DNA of 64,000 nt from Calocera cornea HHB12733. Lineage: Eukaryota; Basidiomycota; Dacrymycetes; Dacrymycetales; Dacrymycetaceae. A program made the translations under genes and the position numbers. The DNA is taken from positions 133,540 through 197,539 of the forward strand of contig KV423944.1 in NCBI GenBank assembly GCA_001632435.1, written 5' to 3'. Positions within the stretch are counted from its first letter, which is position 1; each line of letters opens with the position of its first letter. The notes below the pieces were generated by a model. That model worked only from the letters and a program-made list of their open reading frames with translations, had not been told where the DNA came from and searched no databases. This document shows positions 32,017-43,773 of this stretch, one piece after another.

Positions 32017-34068
32017 CGTCGCGGTGTGCGGTGGGGAGGAGGAGGGGGAGGAGGAGGAGGAGGAGGAGGTCTAGGCGGGGTGAAAGGCTGCCTGGTGCTT
32101 GGCAGAGGGAATGGGGGAAGCGAATTGAATAGGCTCGTGGTCAGCGCTGATGGATGACGTCGCGAAGCTGTGGAGGGGGAAGGGGGCCGAATGCGTGAGA
32201 AGAAGGGGGGAGGAGGATATGATGATGCTCGACAAGGAGAGGCAAATGAATGGGTCGACTCTGTCTATCCTATCGGGCACTCCCGCAACCCGCGATGGCT
32301 TCGGCGGTGCTGATGCGCGCTCTTTGCGTTGGGGGCACCGACGTGTGAAAAACAGCCGGCGATGTCGGGCCTTGTCGCGGGACGGGATCGTCCAATGACA
32401 CCGCAGGAACACACAGCGGGTGTTTGCTTCCGGGGGTCGGCACGCTTCGGCGACAAGGGCGGGAGGGCGCAGCAGTCGAGCAGTAGTACTAAGTCGAACA
32501 ATGATTAGGGCGGGGTGAGCTGAAGAGCAGGCAGGAATGCAAGGGCAAGCAAGGGCACAAGTAAACGAGGGCGTGGGGGGGGGGGGTCTTTTGCCTGCAC
32601 AAAAAACAGCCCCAATCACCCTTTATACCGCCGCGCCCACCGCCCAGTGCTAGGCGAGCGAGCGAGGGCGAGCCCCGAGCCTCGTCCCCAACCCTGCGCC
32701 CGCCGATGCCCGCCCCGCTTGGCACTTTGGCCTACCGTTCCGCTCTTTGCGGGATGCACACTCCCGGGCCCGTGACTCTCCTCAGGCAGAAGACGCGAGA
32801 ACGCGGGGCGGCGGGCGGGCGTGAATCGGGGCATGTCACGTACGTAATTATCTCCTGTTCGACTGCTTCCTTCCTGGGCTTGGGCTTGGTGGCCCCGAAG
32901 AACGCACCGCACACAGCATCCTCACATTCCATTCCTTGATGTGGCATCTCACCGCGCCCAGTAAATAATGTAACAGTAAAAGGTTGTAAACAGCTTGTAA
33001 GCTTGCGCGATGTCAGTAATGAAGCAGCATCAGCGCCGCCGCATTCCTGCCCGTGCATGCCGTCGGCCCCAAGCCAGCCGCCCAGCCTCGGCCCAGTCTG
33101 TCCCCACCCAGCACAGAACGCGACGGCAAAACGCAGCTTCATAACACCAAGCCCTGCCGTCGCCACACGGCTCGTCCCTGGCAACCGCGCTTTCTCGCGT
33201 TTATGAAGGCGGGTCCGGACCCTGTCCTGCGCGCGTGTTTACGCCTTTTTCACGTCCTTGTTCGCCGTCCCACGGGGCCGGTCTTGCCCGATGCGAGCTG
33301 CCTGAGCAACTGCGCTGCGGAAGATGCGCTGTACCACAGCCATCACCACAACCAGAGGCATCGGTACAGTATCGCAGAGTACAACTGCAAAGCGCGAGCC
33401 AGAGCAAGCTCAAGCAAGGTCTTGGCCCTCGCTCCGTCGCGTCCGCACGCGTCGGACCCTCCCCCCTCCCCCCGGCCCCCTTCCACCGAACACTCCAATC
33501 AATCCTCCAAATCCAAATCCCACCTCAACCAGCGCGGCCCCTGCGGCTCCCTCTCCTTTCCGGGATGCTCTTCCGCCCCCGTGCTGCAGTACGCCGCTCA
33601 GGGCCTGCTACATACTGGCATGGTGGTATCTCGATAGCCGTCCCTGGTCAGTTTGGTGTGTTGTACTGTATTGTGAGGACTGCCACCAGTATGGCTCCGG
33701 GCCCGCCCGAAGCGGCCTTCGGTCCACTTTCCGCCACAACTTCCTCAGGAAAGTCCATACGCTTGTTCTCACTGCCACTCCACCCCCGCCACCCGCTACT
33801 TCTTCCGCCGCTCCCGTGCATGAGCGGAAGCCACGCGCTGTCTGTCTGCGGGAGTGCACGTGAACTCCCGCTGTTGGGGAGAAAAAAGCCCTGGCGTTTG
33901 AGCGTTTGTGTTGGTTTCATATCTCCTGGACATTTCACGGTTTAGGGATCGTTGCCAACGAGCGGGCAGCCATTGGCCGCGCGTGAACAGCCTTGACACC
34001 GTAAGACAATTTGCATTCCCGGTTCCCTCTAAGCCACGCACACCAAAGAAAAGCGAAAGCAACGTCCT
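32017..34068. other. Intergenic (about 2 kb)
   Basis: Promoter of GMC copy 2 and 3' region of the deacetylase gene. It includes a purine-rich GGAGGA tract near 32,030-32,070 and a G12 run at 32,575-32,586. Overlapping frames around 33.0-33.9 kb are Pro/Ser-rich with no domain. Confidence 0.5.
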
Positions 34069-35201
34069 TCACTGCGGCTTCTTGTACGGGTGCACCTTCC
34101 TCCAGTGCTGGGCAATCTCCTTCCTCGTCGCGATCCACACGTCCGGCTTGTCCTTGATATACGCCATGAAGTCCCTGAGGCCCTTCGTCCTCCCTGCGCG
34201 GCCGGTGATCCTGCAGTGCAAGCCGATGCTCATCATGACCGGCTTGCCCTTCTTGCCCTCCTCATACATGAGGTCGAACGAGTCCTTCGCATACGTGAAG
34301 AAGTCCGTCGCAGTCACGAACCCGGGCGTCATGTGGTACTTGGCGTCGTTCACGTCGATCGTGTAGGGCAGGATCAGCAGGCCCTTGTCCGTCTCCGGCG
34401 AGGGAGGGATGCCGCACGCGACGGGGTCGATGTAGTACGGCAGCTCGTCGTTGCTGCAAAGCTGTCAGCCCTCCCATTCCGCACACATTGAGAGAAAGTG
34501 ACGCACTAGTCATCCGAGTCGTAAAAATCGCCGAGCAGCCCACGCTCCTCGTACACCTTCCAGCATATCCTCCGTGTAAACTCGCTGTGCCGGCCCGTGT
34601 ACCACCCGACGGGCGGGGAGTTGCTCGGCGAGTTCTTCTGGATGATGTCGATCAGTGAGTTGATCTGCTTCTCCTCGTCCGCCTCAGGCATATCATTGTA
34701 GTCGATCCAACTAAGTCTGTTTCAGCACGACTCCATAGGGGTTGTAGAAAGAGACGCGCCGGTGGGAGTGACTGGCTACCTCGCACCCGATACTCTCCAT
34801 AGCAGCAACAACCTGCGGGTTGAGCTCCACCGCACGGCCAACAGCCCACGAGGTGAAGCGCATGCCGAACTCCTCGAATGCCCTAAGGACGCGCCAGAAG
34901 CCAACGCGCGAGCCGTACTCGAAGTTGCTCTCCACGCCGCGGTTACGAGCGGCCTTGGCTTGCATACGAGGATGGACACCGGACTGAGGATGGACGGTCA
35001 GCGCTGATAGTATACAGCTGCCGTGGAGAAGCGCACCTCGGTCAGGTACGTCTCGCAGTACTCGTCGCCGTTCGTGAGTGAGTACTCTCCACCCTCCTCG
35101 TAGTTGAGCACAAAGGACACCGCGATCTTGGCGCCGTTCGGCCACTTGGGGTCGGGAGGGGACGGCCCGTAGCCAACGAGGTCGCGATCGGGGTAGGGCA
35201 T
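34069..35201 (-). CDS. Polysaccharide deacetylase family protein, PuuE/allantoinase-like
   Basis: Exons 35201-35037, 34983-34760, 34710-34507, 34453-34069; 325 residues, no signal peptide. The N-terminus (RDLVGYGPSPPDPKWPNGAK then FVLNYEEGGE) matches the NodB-fold PuuE group, cytosolic hydrolases of allantoin in purine breakdown, rather than secreted chitin deacetylases. Other blocks are CEVASHSHRWIDYNDM (metal-site His region) and GWYTGR. The C-terminal part has MSIGLHCRITGRAGR. Joining exons 2 and 3 requires a GC-AG intron (34711-34759), since no GT donor keeps frame and the homologous HxxRWIDY segment. Role as allantoinase is inference from family resemblance; other amidohydrolase-like activities are possible. 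Confidence 0.86.
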
Positions 35202-36051
35202 ATTGGCAGGTGCTGGGTCGGCGGCACAGAGGCAGAAGCAGCAGCAGGAGCTCGAGTTGTGGGGCCGCTGGCCGACTTTATACGCCGGCCCCTATCGTCG
35301 ACCAGCTCACATCCCGGCCGTCCGGCTCGCCTCCATCTGGCCCGGCTCACGGGCCATGGCTCGCCGCGGCATACCATACGGCTTCGCAGGCCGCGCATAG
35401 AGAGGCGCCATCGGGCCTTGGGTTCGTCGACGCGTCGCAGGTGGTGTCTGAGCGGGAAGCCGGGTTTGGTGAGGGACCAGGGTCCCACCTCCGCCGACGA
35501 CCGTGTCACTTTGGTGTTCACGAGCAGGTCTCACTCGACTGGACTGCCAGGGCCGTCGATAGAGGGCGGGGCCGGGTAGGCGTAACCCGCTGAGTGAGTA
35601 GCCTGAGATAGGATGTCTGCAAATGGTTGTCATTATCATGGCGTTGGATGGGTTTAATCGCTGCTGTCCAATCAGTGCCGCACGCCGATATGGGAATGCT
35701 GGGGAAGATAGATCCGCCTCCCTCTGGCAAAGCTTGGCACTGGGTGGAGATTAAAGTGTCTCACGGCCTAAATGGCATCGCAGGGAATGGTACGGGGACG
35801 GTCTGAACTGAAATGTACGCCACTGATTGGTACGGGTCAACTCAGTGCTGTACCAGTACGATAGGGGAGCACCGCGGGACCAGGCAGTTATCATCACACA
35901 GCGGCGCTGGTGCTACTTTGATCGACTGAAATGCCATTTTGGAGTTGGTAACAACAGGTGGAGATGAGAAATTGGAGAGCTACGTATGCTATCGTACAAC
36001 ATGCGCCGATGACTAGGTTCGCATCTAGGCAACATCCAGTGCCAACGCCGC
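35202..36051. other. Intergenic
   Basis: Promoter of the deacetylase gene and 3' flank of FET3; nothing else supported. Confidence 0.45.
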
Positions 36052-38218
36052 TTAAGGCGCCGCGTTCTTCTTCCCCGGGAAAAGCTTCTTCATCATGCCA
36101 ATCTTGCTGCTCTTTTTCAGCTTGGCCTCGTACTCGGCCTGCGCAAGCTCCTCGCGCTCGTCGTCGTGGAAGGGGTTCATCGCGTACCAGACGACGGCAA
36201 CGCAGCCAGCGATCGCAGAGAGAATACAGCCAGCGAGTGCACCCTTCGCCTTCGATGTCCAGCCGAAGAGGTACCATTGAGGGAAGGGGCCGACCGGCTC
36301 GCCAGCGAAGTCGGTCGTAGAGTTCAGACCAACCACGTTGCCGGTGTACGGGATGTTCTGGGCAGCACACTGATCCAGCATGGCCTGAGGGACCTTCAGT
36401 TTCTGCTGCGCCTGGAGCGGCGCCTCAATGAAGATGGCAGCGAGACCGGCCTCCAGATGCCACTCGATGTGGCAATCTAAGCAATGTAAGTTTCTCGGAT
36501 GCGTCATACGTGGCAGAACACTCACGGAAGATCCAGGTTCCGGGGTTATCAGCGCGGAAGCGGACCTTTACCAGGCCGCCGGCGGGGACCATGACGGTAT
36601 CGCGGCGCATGGGATTCGCCTGTTCCTCGTACAGCGGCGGGTTGACGGTGGTATCATTGGAGAGAACATCGTTGGAGAGGTAGATGACCTGGAACTTGTG
36701 GCCGTGCAAATGGAACGGGTGGTTATCGACGTGCCAGTTGTACAAGTTGAGCTCGACGTTGTCGAGGTAGTTCAGGACAAACGCGTTGGTCTGCGCACCG
36801 TAGATGGCCGGATTGACAGCGTTGCTTCCCATGGACAGCTGGGTGAAGATGGATGGAACGGGCGGCATGTCGTAAGTGAGGTTGTTGAACGAGCCGTAGT
36901 TGATACCGTTGTCGTAAGCATCGAACCAGATGTTCATGTCGATCGACTGGTCAGCAGGGACATTGGCCTGGACCTCGAGGGGAGTGAAGACGGTGTCATT
37001 CCACGTGGGGTAGCTGTCATAGTATATCGGTTCCGGAAGGGACAGGGAAGAGTCGTAAACAATATGAGACGTGATGTCTGAGATGCTGTTAGTGGAGGTC
37101 AGAAGTGGAAACAATATGCGTACTCAGAATGAGCCCGTCGGGGATAGTGTCAAACATCTCTCCGTCCATGTTCATCATGATAGGCCAGTTCTGAGAGGTG
37201 TCGTTTCTGGCCTGGACGAGGATAGAGTAACGCTGAGCAGCTGTGACCCAAATGTGCTCAATGGGGTACGGGGTGACTTCGGTCCCGTCCACTTCGATGA
37301 CGCTCATGGTGTGCCCGGCAATGGAGAAGTAGAACATCGCGAACGCGGCCTGGTTGATGAGGCGAAGTCGGTATGTCTTGCCAGGCTCGAAGTTGACGAC
37401 GGCACCAGTCTTGTTGCCAGCGCTGACACCTGTTCCGGCCGAGATGGCATCATTGCTCTCCATGTACACCAGAGGATTACCATGCGCCATGTATGCAATG
37501 GCACCAGCTATGGTCACATTCTTGATGAGTAATGATATATTGGGTGAGGGAGAGGCACATACTTGGGATGGGCTCAGCGCCAGTGGGATTGAACATGTTC
37601 AGGTACGTATCCAGCAGATCGGAATGTTGCTCATGGTACCAATCGCCCATGACGATGGTATACTCATCATCATACGTGAATGGCTCAGACGGAGGATTGA
37701 TGACGAGGGGAGTGCGAAGGCCGTCGACGTATTGCCCGAGGTAATGACCGTGAATCCAGTAGGTGCCGGACTGGAGATCAGTCGGGATTTCGTAGTCCAG
37801 GGTCGCGCCAGGTTGAATGGGGCTGGGGGCTGGTCAGCATATGGGAGCAGCAGCCACATCGGAAGCATACCATTGGGTGACGAAGACTGCACCATCGAAG
37901 TACGACGAGCCGTTGAAGAAGATACCGTGAGAGTGAATGCCAGTGCCGACGTCGCCGAGCCCGTTGGTGACGTGGATGATGAGCTGGTCGCCCTGGGTCA
38001 CGGTGATCAGCGGTGGTCTACCCGTCCAAGCCGTTATCAGCAATGCGGATATATAAGGTGAAACCAACCTACGGCCAAGTTCCGTTGACGCCGATGACAC
38101 GGCGCTCGAACATAGCGTCAGGGTTGGCATTGGCGTATGAGATGTTCCACCAGTGCTCGGAGAGAGCTGCACGGGCGAGGCCGGCAAGAGCGGAAAGGGC
38201 GAGGAACGAGGACAGCAT
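36052..38218 (-). CDS. FET3: Multicopper ferroxidase Fet3
   Basis: Exons 38218-38073, 38017-37871, 37822-37563, 37507-37124, 37077-36526, 36476-36052; 637 residues. Signal peptide (SSFLALSALAGLARA), three cupredoxin domains and one C-terminal membrane helix (ALAGCILSAIAGCVAVVWY), as in yeast Fet3. Copper ligands appear in HSHGIFFNG, YWIHGHYLGQ, NHPFHLHGHKF and HCHIEWHLEAGLAA. It oxidises Fe(II) at the cell surface for uptake through an Ftr1 permease, which is not in this window. At the third junction I use the acceptor at 37508 (CATAG) because it alone keeps frame and gives EPIPTGAIAYM. A short basic cytosolic tail (KKSSKIGMMKKLFPGKK) ends the protein. Confidence 0.94.
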
Positions 38219-38988
38219 GGCGATCAGGTCCGCTCAGTCTTGGGGGGAAGAGCAGAGCAGTGGGAGACCTGAGAGCTTTGCGCCGCAAATTGAGGTCGTT
38301 AAATATGAGCGATCTTATCGTTAACTGATACGATTAGATCGGCTTGATCACGGCTAGATTATCGTGCTCGTACGATTTTCAGGTGGGCGACCCCCAGAGG
38401 CAGGAGTGCACCGGGAGAGCAATGTGCCAGTGGTGCAGATTTTCGTGCTCGGGAACAGCATGGAGAGCACGAACGAGGAGGAATGAGGTGGTGGGAACCA
38501 AGTTCTAGCGGTGACCGAAACGCCTTACGGAGTAAGGGTTCTGCGCACTTCTCGCGGAAGCATCTGGGAAGCACCATAACCGAGGAGAAGCCATCACGCC
38601 AGCGCGTTGTCGGGAGCTTGGACCGCCAATGCCGGGCCAGCTGTTTGCGCCGGTCCATTGTCCGGGAACGGGAAGTTCACTCGGGGTCCCTGACGCTATC
38701 GTACACCCGATAATCGGCGATTGCTGGCTGGTCGGCACGAGGCCCCTTCGGAGATTCGTGATCAGGCGATTCATGATCTAATCACGAAGCCATTAGAAGG
38801 GCTTGTCCCTCGGCCTCGTCGTGTTAGGAAAGTCCTGTTGCTATGATTGGAAGTGTACAGTTGTGCCCTCATGGTATGTATCATACATCTTGTACAAATC
38901 GGCGCCCCGCTGCTCACGCCCCCGCCTCTTTATGTTGCTTGGTAAAGGCACCCGCTGTGCATTGCCACACGCACTCCGCTCCGCCTCA
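38219..38988. other. FET3 promoter and 3' flank of makorin-like gene
   Basis: On the minus strand CGATAA (38315-38320) fits the HGATAR core bound by fungal GATA iron regulators, about 100 nt upstream of the FET3 ATG. This is a weak, six-base match. No gene seen in the remainder. Confidence 0.35.
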
Positions 38989-41526
38989 TCACCCACTCCG
39001 CCTTTCCTGGCCCGCATCTCGCCTAAACAGGCCGGAAATGAAGCGCGAAGCCAAGCTCGAATTCGAGGCCGCGCTGCCCGGCATCGACAGGTTGCCAAGG
39101 GCCTCTTCCTGCGCAGCAGACGGCCCCCACTCAGCCCTCATATCCTCGGACAGCGACAGTCGCCGCAAGTACGGTGGCCGTGGCGGGCTGCCCACGACGC
39201 GCGTATTACCGCTGCTATTCGCGGCAGTCGCCGAGGCGGAACCGGAGGAAGACAGAGGAAGTGTGGAGGTCGGGGATGCCAGGTGTGAGTGTGCAAATGC
39301 GGCTTCCGGGGCGCCTCGGGAAGAGCCCGCGGTTCGCAGGACGGGAATGACAGGGCGGGAAGCTGCCCCATCAGGCACTAGTCGAACGCGCGTGCGGAGC
39401 TCGTCCTGCAATTGCAGTTGTGCCTGCTCCAACGTGAGAGACGAGAATGGCGAGACCTGGGAAGCGCCTGCGAAACCGCAAATAAATCAGTTCAAAAATA
39501 GCCCCAGAGCTATCGCACAATCACACACGTACCGGTATGCACCGCACGCCTCCCTCGGCCGGGAGACGGCACAGCGGGGGCGTCGCCCCACTCGTCCGCT
39601 TCCTCATCTTCGCTCTCCTCATCAGAACCGTCGCTAAGCTCCGACTCGGACGACTCCGACTCGTCCATCGCCCTGCTGTCCCGGCGGGAACCCGGGCTGG
39701 GTGCCTGGGCGGTTTCCGCCCCACCGACAGAGGCCGCCCGCGCACGCACAGGAGCCAGCGCCGCTCCTTCCAGTGAAACGTGCGCAGGAGCAGCAGCAAA
39801 CCGCCGCACCCTCGCCTCCCGCATCTCGTCGTTCGTCGGCCCTTCCTCCACTTCCAGCTCCTCTTCCAAAGACGCTTCTTCAGCAGACTCGAGCTCCTCC
39901 GCCGACTCCTCAGACTCAGACGAGTCCGTCACATCGTCCAGCGCGGGCGGCTCGTCCCCACCATGCACACTCGCAGGGGCGGACCTGGCGGCACTCGGGT
40001 GTGGGCTGGGCGGGCGCGGGCCGTAGTAGCTTGATCGCCTAGAGCTGGACCGGCCAGGCGGGGAACGCGCCTCCTCCGCCTCGCCCGCCTCCTCTTCCGG
40101 GTCCGGCTCAGCGCGCCCGCTCTCGCTCGCTGGAGCGCTCCGTGCCGCCACGGGATGTGGCGATGGCGGGCGGGGGCCGAAGTAGCTGTGCGGAGTGCGC
40201 TCCCGCTCCCGCTGTGGCGACCTCTGTGCAAGCGGGTCCGGGATGGAAGGGCGGAACATCTGAAAGCTCGGCATGAGCTCGTCGTCGTCCCCGTCGTCGA
40301 AGTAGTTGCCGTCCAGGTTGTTCGCGAGCGTCGACAGCAAGCGCCGGATCGTGTTCATCTCCTGATAGCTGCGTCCCGGGCCCGGAGGCGGCGGCAGAGG
40401 ACCCTCGACGCCTGCGGGCGGGCCCTGGGTGGAGATGTCCCAGCCGAAGCCGGCGAAGAGTTCTCGCCAGAAACCGTCCGTCTCGAGCTCGCGCCTTATG
40501 TCGGCCCCGCTGTGTCCCGCCATCCCAGCGGTGAACACGGCATCGGTGAGAAGCTCGAGGTTGTGCCCAAACTGCGAGCGCCGCTGCCGCTGCGTCCGGT
40601 CGCGGTGCACCGTCATGTAGTAGTCGGCGCCGTGCGGGAAGACGTGAACGTCCCCAGTCGGGAGCTTGTGATCGTAGAAGCAGTCCTTGCCGTAGGGGCA
40701 GTAGGGGCGCGGCGGGTTCATTGCCAGCGAGCGTGCGAAGTAGCGGCACGGCACGCGCGCCATGCTCGCCTTATAGGCGGCGATCATCTCCTGCTTCTTG
40801 GGATGGCCTTCTGGGTAGAACTACGGCTGAGGATTAGCAGAGCGCATGGATAAGAGTACAGTGACTCACCTGTGACGAAGGAGTGATGTACCGCGATGGC
40901 ACCCTGCACACCGGGCACGCCTTGACCACCCCCGACTCGAGCATCGACACCTCCTTGTCCTTGACATCCCTCCACCCCCTCATGCACGCCAGGCAGAACA
41001 CATGGCTGCACCCAGCTATCCAATCGTCAGCACAATCCCAACACCACGCGGCGACCAACGCACCCAAGAGCCCATACTGCAGCGGCTTGTCATAGCAGAT
41101 CATACATGCCAGCTCGTCCAGATCATCGTCATCTTCTTGTTGCACCGTAGGTGGTCCCTCGCTCGCGACCGGCTCAGCAGGGCGACTCGAAGGACCTGCC
41201 TCCGGTGCCACTGGTGCGTCGCTCACATGGCGGTACCAGCAGTCGGCGCCTCTCTTACAGTAGCCTGTGCGCTTATCAGCCCACCCCGAGCACCAGGGTT
41301 TCCAAGCACACTCACCAGCGACGTAGTACCTGCATACCTGACGCTCCTGATGCGGCGTCTTTGTCGCCTCCTCGCTATGTCGGAACTTGCAGCGCTCGCC
41401 GGCGTAGCACCCGCCGGGCATGGCGATGTACCTGCATAGGGGGCGGACTGGCCTGGCAGGCAGTGCTGGGAGTGCGCTGGTTGACGGGGCGGCGGAGTGG
41501 CCTCCAGAGCGGGGAGGCGGGGGCAT
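38989..41526 (-). CDS. Makorin-like CCCH zinc-finger RING E3 ubiquitin ligase
   Basis: Exons 41526-41316, 41264-41064, 41015-40870, 40820-39533, 39467-38989; 774 residues. The order is: CCCH fingers (CRYIAMPGGCYAGERCKFRH; CRYYVAGYCKRGADCWYRH), a RING-HC finger (CMICYDKPL ... CSHVFCLACMRGW ... CPVCR), the makorin-type YPEGHPKKQEMIAAYK segment and a further CCCH (CRYFARS ... CPYGKDCFYDH). Then comes an unusually long tail of about 500 residues, acidic and Ser-rich with repeated PRPPSPHP motifs. RING proteins of this type ubiquitinate nuclear or RNA-linked substrates. An in-frame extension upstream to 41880 is low complexity and the MPPPPRSG start is preferred, as it closely precedes the first finger. 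Confidence 0.88.
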
Positions 41527-42129
41527 GTATGTGGATGGTGGTCGTATGTGAGTGGGTGATGGGTGGGTGGTGAGTGGGTGGGCGGGACAGGGACTTGGCC
41601 GTCGTCGTGACTGCCGGGGCTGGATGGCGGAATGGCGCGCCTGCCCTGGCCCGCCGAGGCGGCGCACGGCACGCGGAGGCAATCGCGTGATGTTACGGGG
41701 GCCGGCGCATGATAGTCGCGGAGCGCTGGCACCCCGGCCGTCACAGTCACGTTTGGGCGGTTGCGCGTTTGATCGATGGCACTCGACACAACAATCTTTT
41801 GTTTCGGGATACTGTAACTTACACACGGGGTGATCTGCGAAGCGTTCCTCGAGTGGAGAGATCGGTTGGGCACTGGGCACTCAATGAGAGTGAATAACAG
41901 CTTGCATCGTCTATGGATGCTATTGATGTGATTAGATCATCGTCTCGCCTGCTCTCCGCGGCCTGCACCGCACATTGCCAACACAAGGCCCCAGTCCAAG
42001 TATGGCCTTGTCCTGCAGGCCGACGTGCCCGCACGATCCCGAGCTGCACCCAGCCCGTGTGTAGCGTGCAGCTGCCGACCTCCCCGCACACAGCAGTAGT
42101 ACGTGCCAGCCAGCCACCCGGCGCTCTCT
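41527..42129. other. Intergenic
   Basis: About 600 nt between two minus-strand genes: promoter of the makorin-like gene, then 3' flank of pyridoxal kinase. Confidence 0.45.
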
Positions 42130-43477
42130 CTATGCGTGCTGCGCCCAGAACCCCTCCCACGGGATCATCCTCCCCTCGCCCTTCCCGCCCTGCCCGGGGT
42201 TGAGGATATAGTCCCTCCCCTGGATCAGCCTCAGCTCCCGCGCCCTCATCCGCCTCACCCTCCGCTCCGCATCCCGCAAGTCTAGCTCCGGGTCCGTCTC
42301 CGGCCGCTCCTGCTCCGGCAGGGACTGCACGTAGTGGTGCGTGCTGATGAGGATTGCCTGCACGCTTGAGGTCGCGAACGCCGTGGCGCGCGAGAGGGGC
42401 GTGTCGGGCTCCTGCGGTGGTGGGGAGGAGGGCGAGGGGAAGTGCGCGAGCACGAGGGCGGAGAAGAGGTCTCCCACGCCGGAGAAGTAGCCCCGGATGC
42501 GCTTGACGCTCCCTACATGCACCACCGACACATTCCCCACTGTGCGTTCAGGCTCGGGGAGCAGGGAGGAGCACACGACGAGCTGGGTATCTCCCGCGTA
42601 GGGCGAGGTGGGCGAGACGCCGTTCGGCTGCAGGTCGCCCCGGATTGTCGGGGGGAGGGCGGCGGAGACGGAGGCGGTGGGGAGGAGGGAGGAGATGACG
42701 ACGTGCGGGACGCCGTGCTGTATGTGAAGGCTCCGGAGCGCTTCTTGGAGCGCAGCGGGGGAGTCGAGCTTCACCCCTGTCAGGAGCCTGCCATGCATCA
42801 GTTCTGCGGCCAGATGCACGCAGCTGTAGCGGAATGACGCACTCCACCTCGAACCAGTTCGGCGTGATGATCGTCGCGCAATCCAGCAAGTCCTTGTATA
42901 TCGGCACGCACTCGGGCGCAACATAGATCTTGTTATCGTCGCCCATCACCGCTGCGCCAACGACATCAGCCGCGCTCTCTACACATCTTATGCCCAGAAG
43001 AACGCACGGTCAAGCAGGTAGATGAGCTCCGGGTTCCTCGCATGCAGCTTCCTCGCCAGGTCCGCAACGACCATCAACGCTGGCGCCCCCGGTACATACC
43101 CTTCACACCGCTATCAGCCTGTCCCCTCTCAAGAGCAAGCCAGCGCACAAACGCACCGGTCAGCAGCCTGCCCATCCTGAGCAGGCCGTTCTCCTCCAGC
43201 CCCTGGAGGATGCTCGCCAGCTGGTCCGCGTCCGTCCGCGTGCCCTTGAGCCGCCCGTAGCCAGAGTGGTTCGAGAACTGCACGGTGTTCACCACGTCCA
43301 CGTCGTACCCCAGCAGCTGGAGGGGGAACGTCGCGGCGCGGTTGCCTGCGGGGGATCAGCGGCTGTCGGCTGCTGCTGGGGATGTGGGAGGGAGGGAGGG
43401 AAGGAGGGAGAGGGCGCACCGACATAGCCGCTGCAGACGTGGCTCTGGATGCTGAGCACCCGGTTGTGCGTGTCCAT
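42130..43477 (-). CDS. Pyridoxal/pyridoxine kinase (vitamin B6 salvage)
   Basis: Exons 43477-43420, 43345-43157, 43100-43008, 42951-42843, 42787-42130; 368 residues. It phosphorylates B6 vitamers using ATP; cytosolic ribokinase-like fold. Visible blocks are RVLSIQSHVCSGYVGN and ATFPLQLLGYDVD, then NTVQFSNHSGY, LLDPVMGDD, ATIITPNWFEVELLTG and the catalytic GVGDLFSAL (GxGD). These agree with PdxK/Bud16 proteins throughout. A Pro/Ser insertion follows the GxGD motif (FPSPSSPPPQEPD). The start is the first ATG before DTHNRVLS. An AKR13-like reductase lies 297 nt upstream on the same strand. Confidence 0.93.
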
Positions 43478-43773
43478 CCCTTTCCGCAGCTCGTAACAAG
43501 TCCAGCAGGCACCGGCAGCAACAGCTAGGTAAGGGAGAAAGCTAGAAATACAGCGTCTATGAACGGCAGATACGGGCGGGGTGGGCTGCCCGCAATGCTC
43601 GCATGCACCAATTTTAGCTCCGCGGATCCGCCGGCCGGCGCGGGCGCTTGGGAGGCGCCGACCGGAGTCTGCCGTGCAACTCGCCGCTGCGCCAGGCTTG
43701 ATACAGTATGAACATTCCCGCTCCTTTTTTCTCTTTTCCTTTCCTCTGCTTCTATTCTACTCTACAACACAGA

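Noticed and set aside
33235..33945. 236-codon plus-strand frame in the 32-34 kb gap
   Set aside because: Low-complexity Pro/Arg/Ser sequence with no recognisable block and no supporting splice structure.
37508..37520. Alternative FET3 acceptor at CATCAAG (giving NVTIAGAIAYM)
   Set aside because: It shifts the reading frame relative to the upstream exon; the CATAG acceptor 13 nt downstream keeps frame.
41527..41880. 118-residue N-terminal extension of the makorin-like protein
   Set aside because: Low-complexity Pro/Arg/Ser sequence; the downstream ATG lies immediately before the first CCCH finger.
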